Source of the DNA: Methylobacter sp.
GTDB lineage: Bacteria; Pseudomonadota; Gammaproteobacteria; Methylococcales; Methylomonadaceae
Length of the DNA stretch: 64,000 nt
Reading direction: 5' to 3'
Assembly: GCA_028716975.1 (NCBI GenBank)
Contig: JAQUOU010000001.1
Span: forward strand, 248,001 to 312,000
Within the stretch, counting starts at the first letter, position 1; the number at the start of each line of letters is the position of its first letter. A model generated the notes under the pieces. The model did not search any database, was not told the DNA's origin, and was given only the letters and a program-made list of their open reading frames with translations. Below are positions 27,069 to 35,972 of this stretch, in pieces. The translations under genes and the position numbers were made by a program.

Positions 27069-27926
27069 ATGAAATCTTCAATATATTCATGCACATGCTG
27101 TGGCGCCCAAACAGCCGAACTGTTACTCTACCAAAAAAATGGAATTTCAATATACAAGTGCCAAAACTGTGGAACTGGGCGAGCCGACGACTCAGGGTTC
27201 GACGCCAAATCCTATTATGATGAATCCTATTTCAACGGTGACAGGATAGATGGATATTCCAACTATATCAATTCAAAAGAAGTATTATTGGAACATTTTC
27301 GCGGGGATATGGCATCGCTGGGGAAATATGGAGCAGCCAGTGGGAAAGTCCTGGAAATTGGTTGCGCATATGGCTATTTCCTGGAAATAGCCCAAGAACA
27401 GTTTAGTGAAATTTATGGTTTAGAGATTTGCGAAGAAGCCGTAATTAATTGCAATCAACGAGGCTTGACTACCGTTAAACAAGGCATGGTTTCCTCTGAT
27501 TCATTAACCGATTTCCCTAGCGTGAATACGGTAGTTATGCTTGACGTCATCGAACATGTACAGAACCCCCGGGAAGCTCTGCAATTAGCGGCCGGAAAAT
27601 TACTGCCGGGCGGGCATCTTATGCTGACAACAGGAGACTTTTCTTCGTTAGCCGCCAGAATCACTGGAGCCAACTGGCGCCTTATGACGCCGCCTCAGCA
27701 CTTATGGTATTTTACGCCGACAGCATTAAGAATGCTGGCTGATTCCTTAGGCCTGGATGTGATCGCTGTAGAGCATCCGTTTAAAAAAGTTCCTTTGGGA
27801 CTTGTTGCCTTTCAATTTTGCCGCTTCGCCGGCATTAAGCCAAAAATACCCGACTGGATGCACAGACAGGGCATCATGATTAATATGCTGGATGCAATGC
27901 GGTTGGTAATGCGCAAGAGGCTGTGA
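27069..27926 (+). CDS. SAM-dependent methyltransferase with N-terminal zinc ribbon
   Basis: A 285-residue protein starting at ATG 27069 (MKSSIYSCTCCG), with GAGAG about 8 bp upstream. A zinc-ribbon-like N-terminus (CTCCG...CQNCG) is followed by a methyltransferase core with motif I VLEIGCAYGYFLEI, an acidic strand-2 end (IYGLEICEEA) and VVMLDVIEHV. This architecture (CxxC pair plus Methyltransf_23/11) is common in O-antigen and capsule clusters, where it methylates a sugar or a lipid-linked intermediate. It overlaps the next start by one base (TGATG), so it is the first gene of a coupled unit with the flippase-like gene. The specific acceptor is unknown. Confidence 0.8.
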   Translation: MKSSIYSCTCCGAQTAELLLYQKNGISIYKCQNCGTGRADDSGFDAKSYYDESYFNGDRIDGYSNYINSKEVLLEHFRGDMASLGKYGAASGKVLEIGCAYGYFLEIAQEQFSEIYGLEICEEAVINCNQRGLTTVKQGMVSSDSLTDFPSVNTVVMLDVIEHVQNPREALQLAAGKLLPGGHLMLTTGDFSSLAARITGANWRLMTPPQHLWYFTPTALRMLADSLGLDVIAVEHPFKKVPLGLVAFQFCRFAGIKPKIPDWMHRQGIMINMLDAMRLVMRKRL

Positions 27927-28291
27927 TGACATATACGCAAATCGGAATGGTTGTTATTTTTTCCGTGGGCATGGGGTTTGGGCAGTTATTGCTCAAATTC
28001 GCGGCAACCAAAATGCCGTCCGTCGATACTATTGATCTGATGGCGCGCTTGCTTTCTTTATTCACTAACTGGCCGTTTATACTGGGGACTTCTCTATATG
28101 GGCTATTACTAATCTATTGGGTCTGGCTGCTGACATTTTTACCCTTATCGCGAGCATATCCATTTACCTTGCTCAGTATGTTGGTTGCGGCTATTGGTGG
28201 AAGATTTTTATTTGACGAGCCGCTTACAACTTCCTTTATTATAGGTATGACATTGATTGGAGGAGGCTTATTGGTATTAAGCTCAGGATAA
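27926..28291 (+). CDS. Small DMT/EamA-like membrane protein, ArnE/ArnF-like
   Basis: A 121-residue, four-helix protein (MTYTQIGMVVIFSVGMGFGQ onward) of the small multidrug resistance-like/EamA fold. The residues LSRAYPFTLLSMLVAAIGGRFLFDEPLTTSF and the closing GMTLIGGGLLVLSSG resemble the ArnE/ArnF flippase subunits that move undecaprenyl-phosphate-aminoarabinose across the inner membrane. Its neighbours (GT-C upstream, GT2 and DUF2304 downstream) support a lipid-linked-sugar flippase. The ATG at 27926 overlaps the preceding TGA; a GTG one codon upstream is an alternative. There is no companion second subunit, so it may act as a homodimer. An unrelated SMR exporter cannot be excluded. Confidence 0.75.
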   Translation: MTYTQIGMVVIFSVGMGFGQLLLKFAATKMPSVDTIDLMARLLSLFTNWPFILGTSLYGLLLIYWVWLLTFLPLSRAYPFTLLSMLVAAIGGRFLFDEPLTTSFIIGMTLIGGGLLVLSSG

Positions 28292-28363
28292 AAAGCATCC
28301 CGGTATTGGTAATAATTGTGTGTAGTTTAAAATTGGATAGGATAACAACCGGACGGAGGGCTT

Positions 28364-29041
28364 ATGAATGATGATGTATGGGTAGTGATTGCCGCTTTCA
28401 ATGAGGGGGAAGTCATCGGGCAGGTTATAAGCCGCCTAAGAAAATCGTTTGATAATATAGCGGTTGTTGATGATGACTCGAAAGATCAAACGGCGTCTAA
28501 TTCTATCGAAGCGGGCGCATGGGTCATAACCCATCCTATCAACCTGGGCCAGGGAGCGGCTTTGCAAACCGGGATTGATTTTGCAATCGAAAGAGGAGCC
28601 GCCTACATAGTTACTTTCGATGGTGACGGTCAACATCGGCCGGAAGATGCGCTTTCTATGGTTGAACGCGCGCAGGCGGGAAATGTCGATGTTGTTCTGG
28701 GAAGCAGGTTTCTTGGCAATGCCGTAGGTATTCCAAAATTTAGACGGCTTATTCTGAAATTAGCCGCCGCTTTTACCGCCCTGACAAGCGGCATATGGCT
28801 TACTGATGCCCACAATGGGTTGCGGGTGTTAACTGCGGATGCAGCAAAAAAAATCCGCCTGCAACAGAACCGCATGGCGCATGCGTCAGAATTGATAGAT
28901 TTGGCCGCTTGGTTGAAGCTTCGTGTGGTTGAACATCCGGTCACCATTGAATATACGCCTTATTCCTTGGCCAAAGGGCAAAAATTGTCAAATTCCATCT
29001 CAATACTTACAGATTTGCTTATTGCAAAAATAGCCAAGTAG
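28364..29041 (+). CDS. Family 2 glycosyltransferase, polyprenyl-phosphate sugar synthase type
   Basis: A 225-residue GT2 enzyme without TM helices. It has the nucleotide-sugar motif VVDDDSKDQTASN (residues ~33-45), the DxD-like catalytic segment IVTFDGDGQHRPEDA near 86-100 and the acceptor-region LGSRFLGNAVGIPKFRRLI. It resembles dolichol/undecaprenyl-phosphate mannosyl- or glucosyltransferases, cytoplasmic-face enzymes that charge the carrier lipid. GGAGG lies directly before ATG. The DUF2304 gene follows 3 bp downstream. Sugar identity cannot be read from the sequence. Confidence 0.88.
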   Translation: MNDDVWVVIAAFNEGEVIGQVISRLRKSFDNIAVVDDDSKDQTASNSIEAGAWVITHPINLGQGAALQTGIDFAIERGAAYIVTFDGDGQHRPEDALSMVERAQAGNVDVVLGSRFLGNAVGIPKFRRLILKLAAAFTALTSGIWLTDAHNGLRVLTADAAKKIRLQQNRMAHASELIDLAAWLKLRVVEHPVTIEYTPYSLAKGQKLSNSISILTDLLIAKIAK

Positions 29042-29044
29042 TTT

Positions 29045-29377
29045 ATGTTGATAAAAATTTTATTAACCTTCTTTTTTTTCTTTTTCCTGATTTATTCCTT
29101 CTTACTTTTCAGGTCTTCCCGATTATTATCTCTTATTGTAGCGATACTTGCACCGATAGCGGCTTTCCTCGTCTGGATGCCTGAAAAAGCCACCATGATT
29201 GCAAATACATTAGGCGTGGGGCGTGGCGCTGATTTACTACTTTACTTGTGGTTTTTACTCAGTGCGCTGTTGATTCTGCTTTTACACCTCAAGTTAAAAT
29301 CTTATCACCAGGAATTGACTGAGCTAGCCCGGTATATTGCCATTTCTTTTGCCAAACCCCCAAAGCCTGGAAAATAG
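29045..29377 (+). CDS. DUF2304 small membrane protein
   Basis: A 110-residue protein with three hydrophobic segments (about 3-22, 28-44 and 66-84). The family consensus is around NTLGVGRGADLLLYLWFLLSALLIL, and the basic, Pro-rich tail is AKPPKPGK. DUF2304 genes routinely follow GT2 polyprenyl-phosphate glycosyltransferases and are thought to anchor or assist them; no direct function is established. It starts 3 bp after the GT2 stop codon, so it is translationally coupled. It is the last gene of the glycan-modification group; about 520 non-coding bases follow. Confidence 0.85.
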   Translation: MLIKILLTFFFFFFLIYSFLLFRSSRLLSLIVAILAPIAAFLVWMPEKATMIANTLGVGRGADLLLYLWFLLSALLILLLHLKLKSYHQELTELARYIAISFAKPPKPGK

Positions 29378-29899
29378 AAGAGTTTCTTACAGTATTAACT
29401 GGCTGATATTTAAAATATTTCTAGGGCTGTTATACCTGTGCCGCGGATAGACAGGCAATATTCGAATGATCTGAAGCCATTTACAACCGGTAACGCCTTA
29501 ATTCTGGCTGTTTGGATCTCACCAATAATCTGCGCGATGCTTCTCCGGGTTAACCAGCCTGACCGGAGAGGTATTGATCATTCATTCCTCATTCCTATTT
29601 AACCAAAACGGTCTAGCCTTTGGAAGAATTCCTACCTCATCGGCCCAATCACATCCCTATGCCAAGGAACTTTGAGCTAATGAGAGCTCTCTATAAGAAA
29701 TAATAAGTCAGGCAGCATCAAAAATTTGATTTGTCTGGAAGTAGGTTTCCTGGTTCGCACCAAGTCAAACAGAAGTGTGGGAGTAGGATTTTTATGGTTT
29801 GGGTTTTATTATGATTTCGGCAGCAGTCGTCTGCTTGTACCGGCTGGCTTATACAGCACCGGCTAACAGGATGGGCGAAAACGCTGGGAGAGGATTACC
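29378..29899. other. Intergenic region upstream of the GC-rich glycosidase-GT4-phosphodiesterase operon
   Basis: About 520 bases. I found no convincing gene, tRNA or Pho box. The sequence shifts from AT-rich to GC-rich near 29880, where GAGAGGATTACC precedes the operon's first ATG. The promoter for the operon must lie here but was not identified. Confidence 0.35.
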
Positions 29900-32155
29900 A
29901 TGCCGTGGCTGAAATGGCTGCCTTGGCGGTATCTGCTGCGCGGACTGGCGCGCAGTCACGGCTTCCTGGATCCGATGGCCGTATTGGCGGGGCTGCAACG
30001 TTTCGCCCAGCCTTCCGAGGTGAATCAGCCGGTCGAGCTGTTGCGCGCCGGCGCTTTATTTCATGCCCGCGGGCTCATCAACAGCCGGGTTATCCAGCAT
30101 AATCTCGACTGGGTATGGCCTTATTGGATCGAACGCCAGTTTAATCCCGCCGATGATGCTTTCGTACCCAGGGCATTTTCACTCACCCATGTTAATCTCA
30201 CGCACCGTAACTGGACCGCTGTCGGCTGGCCGGAGTGTCCCGATTTGCCCATTGTTGACCCGCGCGGTCTGCTGACGCCCATTTATGACGGCTGGTCGCT
30301 GGATAGCTGGATCGTCCTGGAGAATGGCGAGCGACTATTACCCTCGCGGGCCGGCAATAGTATACAGCGCCTGGAATTAAGGCAAGGTCCGGTGGTGACC
30401 ACAGAGACGACGCATGGCGATCTCCGACTGCTCAGCAGAGCTTCGGTCGAGCCGGTGGCGCAAGGTCTGGTCTGCCAATTGCAACTGGAGGCCAGCAGCG
30501 ACCGGGATGGCTGGCTGGTATTGGCGCTGAGGCCCTATAATCCGGAGGGAATCAGTTTTATTCACCGTATTGAGCTTACTCCCGAACGCACAGGATGGCT
30601 TGTCGATGAAAAATCTAGGATTATTTTCAGCGCACTGGCTGACCGGCACCATGTTTCCGATTATAAAGGCGGCGACGTCTCGATTCATCTCAATGATCGT
30701 GATGACCAGGAGCAGGCCGAATGCAATGTCGGCATGGCTACGGCCGCGGCGTTATTCAAACTGGAAGTGGGGCAATCGCGGACGGTTAAAGTGCATGTGC
30801 CGCTGGATTGGACTCCTAAGACAGAAGCCTCTTCGGTAACCTGGGCGAGCACCTTGGAAGGAGTCTGTGCTCTGCACCTTCCGGATAAGCATTTTCAGTT
30901 TCTATATAATGCGGCGTTGCACACTTTGGTGCTGCATAGCGTCGACGATATTTATCCGGGTCCTTATACCTACAAGCGTTTCTGGTTCCGCGACGCGGCT
31001 TTCATTCTCCACGCCATGCTCTGTGCAGGATTTAGCGAACGCGTCGAGCGGGCGCTCGACCGTTTTCCCTCTCGTCAAACGCCGACCGGCTATTTCCGCT
31101 CGCAGGATGGGGAATGGGACTCCAATGGGGAAGCGCTATGGATAATGCACCGCTTCTGTGAAGTCACCAACCGGCCGCTTAATACGGACTGGTGGTACGC
31201 CGCCTGGCGCGGGGCTCGCTGGATCGTGCGCAAGCGCTTGAAGGAAGAAAACCAGGCGCTGCATATGGGACTTTTACCCGCGGGCTTCAGCGCGGAACAT
31301 CTGGGACCCAATGATTATTATTACTGGGATGATTTCTGGGGAATTGCCGGTCTGCATTCGGCGGCGGCGCTCGCTGACCGTATAGGCGATAAGGAGCCGG
31401 GCCGGGCCTTCGCGCTTGAAGCTCAGGATTTCCAGCGGGCGCTGGACATGAGTCTTGATCTGGTCGCTGAACGTATTGGCAATCCGGCGATGCCGGCTTC
31501 TCCCTATCGCCGGCTGGATGCCGGCGCTATCGGCTCGATTGCCGGCGGCTACCCTTTGCAATTGCAGTCGCCGGATAACCCGCGGTTGCTTGCTACGGTG
31601 GAGTTTTTACTGAAGAACTGCTTTTTCGGCGGCGGCTTCTTTCAGGATATGATTCATTCGGGCATTAATGCTTATTTAACGCTACACGTCGCCCAGGTGC
31701 TGCTGCGGGCCGGAGATCCGCGTTACCGGGAGCTTATGGGGGCAGTCGCCGGCCTGGCTTCGCCGACGGGTCAATGGCCCGAGGCAATCCATCCCCGCAC
31801 CCGCGGCGGCTGCATGGGCGATGGTCAGCATGTGTGGGCGGCGGCTGAGTGGATTCTGATGATACGCAGCTGTTTTCTGCGTGAAGAGGGCGACACCCTG
31901 ATAATGGGCGAGGGCATTTTTCCAGAATGGCTCTATCAGCAGGAGACGTTAAGCTTCGGCCCTGCACCGACCGCATTCGGTACCGTTTCAATGACGATTG
32001 AGCCGGAAAAAACGGCATCGGCTGAAACAGTCAACATAAAGTGGGAAGGCGTCTGGCATCGGAAATCACCTCGCATAGAGGTTCGGCTACCCGGTTTTGT
32101 TCCCTTTCATGTGCTGTCCGGCGAGACCGGCGCGCAATTGATAAAGGCACTTTAA
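29900..32155 (+). CDS. Predicted (alpha/alpha)6-toroid glycoside hydrolase, family not assigned
   Basis: A 751-residue protein with no signal peptide. An N-terminal beta-sandwich-like half (about 1-330) precedes a helical toroid (about 335-690). The toroid contains YKRFWFRDAAFILHAML (acidic catalytic-loop pattern like glucoamylase and debranching enzymes), DGEWDSNGEALWIMHRF, NDYYYWDDFWGIAGL and ASPTGQWPEAIHPRTRGG. It resembles GH15/GDE-like enzymes rather than any single family. It is the first gene of a tightly overlapped trio: its TAA overlaps the ATG of the GT4 gene (TAATG). Codon use is more GC-rich than that of the gene groups before and after, suggesting a distinct origin. Substrate unknown; alpha-glucoside or glycolipid head groups are possible given the partner. 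Confidence 0.7.
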   Translation: MPWLKWLPWRYLLRGLARSHGFLDPMAVLAGLQRFAQPSEVNQPVELLRAGALFHARGLINSRVIQHNLDWVWPYWIERQFNPADDAFVPRAFSLTHVNLTHRNWTAVGWPECPDLPIVDPRGLLTPIYDGWSLDSWIVLENGERLLPSRAGNSIQRLELRQGPVVTTETTHGDLRLLSRASVEPVAQGLVCQLQLEASSDRDGWLVLALRPYNPEGISFIHRIELTPERTGWLVDEKSRIIFSALADRHHVSDYKGGDVSIHLNDRDDQEQAECNVGMATAAALFKLEVGQSRTVKVHVPLDWTPKTEASSVTWASTLEGVCALHLPDKHFQFLYNAALHTLVLHSVDDIYPGPYTYKRFWFRDAAFILHAMLCAGFSERVERALDRFPSRQTPTGYFRSQDGEWDSNGEALWIMHRFCEVTNRPLNTDWWYAAWRGARWIVRKRLKEENQALHMGLLPAGFSAEHLGPNDYYYWDDFWGIAGLHSAAALADRIGDKEPGRAFALEAQDFQRALDMSLDLVAERIGNPAMPASPYRRLDAGAIGSIAGGYPLQLQSPDNPRLLATVEFLLKNCFFGGGFFQDMIHSGINAYLTLHVAQVLLRAGDPRYRELMGAVAGLASPTGQWPEAIHPRTRGGCMGDGQHVWAAAEWILMIRSCFLREEGDTLIMGEGIFPEWLYQQETLSFGPAPTAFGTVSMTIEPEKTASAETVNIKWEGVWHRKSPRIEVRLPGFVPFHVLSGETGAQLIKAL

Positions 32156-33444
32156 TGAACATAGTCATGCTGACAAATACCTTTACCCCGCATGTAGGCG
32201 GCGTGGCGCGCTCGGTCGAAACCTTTACGGCCGCTTATCGTCAGAGCGGTCACCGGGTGCTGGTTGTTGCGCCTGAATTCCCCGACATGCCGCAGAATGA
32301 GGCGGATGTAATACGCATTCCCGCCGTCCAGAACTTTAACGGCAGTGATTTTTCTATGGTATTGCCGGTTGCAGGGCTTCTCACTGAGGCCATTGATGAG
32401 CTCCGTCCGGATATTATCCATGCCCATCATCCTTACCTCCTGGGCATGACGGCATTGCGCGTGGCTCGCTTCCACAAGCTTCCGCTGGTGTTTACTCATC
32501 ACACGCGCTATGAGGAATACACCCACTATGTACCGGGCAACTCGATCACCTTGCAACGCTTCGTAATCGAGTTGGCTACGCGTTATGCCAACTTGTGCGA
32601 TCAGGTCTTCGCTCCCAGCGAGAGCATTGCCGCTCTGCTTCAGGAAAGAGGAGTAACTGCGCCTATTGCGGTGGTGCCTACCGGGATTGAGGCGGAGCGT
32701 TTTGCCCAAGGAGACGGGCAGCGTTTCCGGACCGCTATGAACATCCCGCATGATGCTTTTGTTGTCGGCCACTTGGGTCGTCTGGCTCCGGAAAAGAACT
32801 TGGTTTTCCTGGCCGAAGCGGTGGCCGCTTTTCTGCAAACCGAACCCAGGGCCCATTTTATGGTGGCCGGCAAGGGCCCGTCGGAAGAGGAAATTCTAGC
32901 CATTTTCAGTCGCGCAGGTCTCGCTTCCCGGCTGCACTTCGTTGGTCTGCTGGAACAGCCCCATCTGGCGGATGCCTATCACGCGATGAATGTATTCGCT
33001 TTCGCCTCGGAGAGCGAGACTCAGGGACTTGTTCTGGCCGAGGCCATGATGGCGGGGGTACCCGTAGTGGCTTTGGATGCTGCCGGTGTGCAGGAAGTAG
33101 TCAGGGATGGCTGCAATGGCCGCCTGCTTCGCGATAAAACCTTACCAGCATTCGTATCAGCCTTGGCCTGGACGGCAGGTTTGCCTGCAGCGCGCCGGCA
33201 AGGGCTCGAACAGTGTGCGCGCGAAACAGCGCAGGAATTCTCCGTACCGCGTACGATGGCTAAGGCCCTGTATTGCTATGAAAAGCTGCAAGCGAAAAAG
33301 TTTGTCGAGCAGCCCGAAGCCGATTATCAATGGGAAAAGCTGCTCCAGCTTATTAAGGCTGAATGGGATATTGTCAAAGGCATGACGGAAGCCGCAAGCG
33401 CAGCGCTGGTCAGTAACGAGTCCACGCCAGGAAGAAGCGCGTGA
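32155..33444 (+). CDS. GT4 glycosyltransferase, diacylglycerol-glucosyltransferase-like
   Basis: A 429-residue GT-B enzyme. I start it at the ATG at 32155 overlapping the previous stop; the longer frame from 32041 lies inside the upstream gene. The N-domain opens MNIVMLTNTFTPHVGGVARS. Mid-protein HAHHPYLLGMTALRVARF and FTHHTRYEEYTHYVPGNS match the acceptor-side pattern of GT4 1,2-diacylglycerol 3-glucosyltransferases and related lipid glucosyltransferases. The donor-site glutamates are in SESETQGLVLAEAMMAGVPVVA. It is peripheral-membrane by analogy. The trio context (glycosidase before, phosphodiesterase-EEP fusion after) fits a glycolipid pathway, but a glycan-extending role is possible. The next gene's GTG overlaps its stop by four bases. 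Confidence 0.75.
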   Translation: MNIVMLTNTFTPHVGGVARSVETFTAAYRQSGHRVLVVAPEFPDMPQNEADVIRIPAVQNFNGSDFSMVLPVAGLLTEAIDELRPDIIHAHHPYLLGMTALRVARFHKLPLVFTHHTRYEEYTHYVPGNSITLQRFVIELATRYANLCDQVFAPSESIAALLQERGVTAPIAVVPTGIEAERFAQGDGQRFRTAMNIPHDAFVVGHLGRLAPEKNLVFLAEAVAAFLQTEPRAHFMVAGKGPSEEEILAIFSRAGLASRLHFVGLLEQPHLADAYHAMNVFAFASESETQGLVLAEAMMAGVPVVALDAAGVQEVVRDGCNGRLLRDKTLPAFVSALAWTAGLPAARRQGLEQCARETAQEFSVPRTMAKALYCYEKLQAKKFVEQPEADYQWEKLLQLIKAEWDIVKGMTEAASAALVSNESTPGRSA

Positions 33445-35951
33445 TCGGCCGCATCGAAGTTTTTATCCGGCGCTTGCGCCGCGGGTTTAGCCGGAGTGAA
33501 TGGATGGCGCGGCTAATGCGGCTATCAATGTCTGCCGCACCAGTGGCGGAATCCGGTCTGGTGCTGATTCAGATCGACGGCTTGTCTCACACGCAGCTGA
33601 ACCGGGCCCTGACACGGGGCAGCATGCCTTTTCTGCGGCGTCTCCTCAAGCGTGAGCATTACCGCTTGCATCGGCAGTATGCCGGCGTGCCTTCGACTAC
33701 GTCTGCGGTACAGGCAGAGCTGTTCTATGGGATTAAAGCAGCGGTGCCGGGCTTTAACTTCCTGGAGCGTGCGTCCGGCAAACTGGTGCGTATGTTCGAG
33801 CCGGAGATTAGCGCTAATGTGGAGAGTCAATTGGAGAAATATGGAGGCGAGCCCTTGCTCAAAGGCGGCAGCGCTTACGTCGACAATTATACCGGCGGGG
33901 CAGCGGAGGCGCATTTTTGTCCCAATGCTCCCGGCTGGGGGCCATCATTGCGCGAAGCCAGTCCCGTGGTTGTGGCGTTGCTCATAATCAGCAATGCGTA
34001 CAGTTTCGTGCGTACGGCAGCTCTGCTCGTACTGGAAACAATTCTGGCGCTGGTGGATTGCATCCGCGGTCTCATTAAGGGCCATGACCTGATTCCGGAA
34101 CTGAAGTTTGTACCCACGCGGGTAGTCATCGCCATTCTGTTTCGTGAACTGGCCACGATTGGCGCCAAGATCGATATTGCCCGGGGTTTGCCCATTATTC
34201 ACCTGAATTTTCTCGGTTACGATGAACAAGCCCATCGGCGCGGTCCTTCCTCGGAATTTGCCCACTGGACTCTAAAGGGCATCGACGATGCAATTGCGCG
34301 CATCTGGCGCGCGGCCCAGCGCTCGGCGCATCGGCATTACGATGTCTGGATTTACTCGGATCACGGCCAGCAACAGGCTGCGCCTTATCATCAAGTGCGC
34401 GCGCATAGCCTTGCCGAGGCAGTGGCGGAAGTATGCACCCGGCAGATGGGTGAACCGGTTACCGTTCAATCTAACGGCTTGTGGGGTATTCAATTGCACA
34501 GGGTGCAGTTTCTCGGCGGCAGGAAAATCCAGCGACTGCTGCCGGTGAAGGACGGCGCGCACTCCGAGGCGGACGGCAGGCAAGTTACCGTCGCCGCGCT
34601 TGGACCAGTCGCCATGATTTATCAAAATGGCGAGCTTGCGCCAAAAAGTCGCGACGAGCTCGCGCGAGCGCTCGTGGAACACGCCAGGATACCGCTGGTG
34701 CTCGTCAGGCAGGGCCCGGATGGCGCCCGCGCCTGGACCGAAGCCGGAGAGTTCATGCTGCCCGAAGATAGCATCCACATCCTGGGCGCCAAGCATCCTT
34801 TCCTGGAAGAAGCCACCCGTGACCTGATTGGCTTATGCCATCATCCGGATGCCGGCGACTTCGTTGCCTGTGGCTGGCGGGCAGGCAGTCCTGCCTACAC
34901 ATTCGCCATCGAACACGGCGCGCATGGCGGTATTTCACCCGAAGAGACTACCGCCTTTGCCTTGCTGCCGGATGACGCTCCTCTTTCATTGCCGGTAACG
35001 CAGCGGGGTTATCTGCATACGGCTGACCTGCGCCAGGCGGCGCTGCAGGTGCTCGGCAGAGCCGAAGAAGCCCGTGCGCCCAAGGCGCGCCAAAGCAGCT
35101 ACGCTCGCAAGACGCTGCGAGTCATGACCTATAATGTGCATAGCTGCATCGGCATGGACGGCAAGCTCTCGCCGGAACGCATCGCGCGGGTTATAGCCTG
35201 CCATACGCCGGACGTGGTGGCGCTGCAGGAACTTGATGTGGGCCGGGCGCGCACGGGAGGCGTAGATCAGGTCCGGCGCATCGCAACGTCCCTGGAAATG
35301 AATTTCCATTTTCACCCGGCGCGATACGTAGGAGAAGAGCGCTACGGTAATGCGGTGCTCACCCATTTGCCGATGCGCCTTGTCAAAGCCGGTCCCTTGC
35401 CGGGTTTGTCCACCCGGCCGGAGCTTGAATCGCGAGGAGCGCTATGGGTGGTGATCGATTTCAATGGCGTGGAAATTCAGGTCATTAATACCCACTTGGG
35501 TCTGCGGCCCAGGGAGAGGCTGGCGCAAGTGCAGGAGCTGCTTGGCCTGGACTGGCTGGAGCACCCCAACTGCCGCCAACCCGTCGTGCTGTGCGGAGAT
35601 TTTAACGCGAGGCCCTCTTCCGCCATTTGCCGTCAACTGCGCCAACGGCTACGCGATGCGCAACTCGAACTAAGCCGGCATCGGCCTCGCAGCACTTTTT
35701 TTGGCCGCTTTCCAACTGCCCGCATTGACCACGTATTTATCGATGCCGGCATTGAAGTGCTTAATATCGAAGTGTCGAGTGCTGAGCTTTCCCGCCAGGC
35801 ATCGGATCATTTGCCGCTGATTGTTGAAATGCGCATACCGGACACGTCGGGTTTATTAATCCCGGCCCGCTTTAAAACGTCAGATTCTACGGACATGCCG
35901 GACATGGATAAACAGCTTCGTTTCAAATTTTCAAGATCGCGTATTTCATGA
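33441..35951 (+). CDS. Fusion of alkaline-phosphatase-superfamily phosphodiesterase and EEP (endonuclease/exonuclease/phosphatase) domains
   Basis: An 836-residue fusion starting at GTG (GTGA overlap with the GT4 stop). The N-terminal ~550 residues look like a type I phosphodiesterase: the metal-site Asp in LVLIQIDGLSHTQ, the nucleophile Thr in GVPSTTSAVQAELFYG, then HLNFLGYDEQAHRRGP, WIYSDHGQQ and a late His in IEHGAHGGISPEET. One hydrophobic region near 185-215 could be membrane-associated. The C-terminal ~260 residues form an EEP domain: MTYNVHSCIG (Asn), VVALQELDV (Glu), INTHLGLRPRER (His), LCGDFNARP (Asp-x-Asn), RIDHVFI and ASDHLPL (His). EEP enzymes include sphingomyelinases and inositol phosphatases. 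The combination suggests dual phosphodiester cleavage; the substrate is unknown. Confidence 0.85.
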   Translation: MIGRIEVFIRRLRRGFSRSEWMARLMRLSMSAAPVAESGLVLIQIDGLSHTQLNRALTRGSMPFLRRLLKREHYRLHRQYAGVPSTTSAVQAELFYGIKAAVPGFNFLERASGKLVRMFEPEISANVESQLEKYGGEPLLKGGSAYVDNYTGGAAEAHFCPNAPGWGPSLREASPVVVALLIISNAYSFVRTAALLVLETILALVDCIRGLIKGHDLIPELKFVPTRVVIAILFRELATIGAKIDIARGLPIIHLNFLGYDEQAHRRGPSSEFAHWTLKGIDDAIARIWRAAQRSAHRHYDVWIYSDHGQQQAAPYHQVRAHSLAEAVAEVCTRQMGEPVTVQSNGLWGIQLHRVQFLGGRKIQRLLPVKDGAHSEADGRQVTVAALGPVAMIYQNGELAPKSRDELARALVEHARIPLVLVRQGPDGARAWTEAGEFMLPEDSIHILGAKHPFLEEATRDLIGLCHHPDAGDFVACGWRAGSPAYTFAIEHGAHGGISPEETTAFALLPDDAPLSLPVTQRGYLHTADLRQAALQVLGRAEEARAPKARQSSYARKTLRVMTYNVHSCIGMDGKLSPERIARVIACHTPDVVALQELDVGRARTGGVDQVRRIATSLEMNFHFHPARYVGEERYGNAVLTHLPMRLVKAGPLPGLSTRPELESRGALWVVIDFNGVEIQVINTHLGLRPRERLAQVQELLGLDWLEHPNCRQPVVLCGDFNARPSSAICRQLRQRLRDAQLELSRHRPRSTFFGRFPTARIDHVFIDAGIEVLNIEVSSAELSRQASDHLPLIVEMRIPDTSGLLIPARFKTSDSTDMPDMDKQLRFKFSRSRIS

Positions 35952-35972
35952 CTATGCGGTTGTCAGTCGTTT

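Noticed and set aside
32041-32154. N-terminal extension of the GT4 protein
   Set aside because: It would lie inside the upstream gene; the family start MNIVMLTNTFTPH at 32155 is natural.
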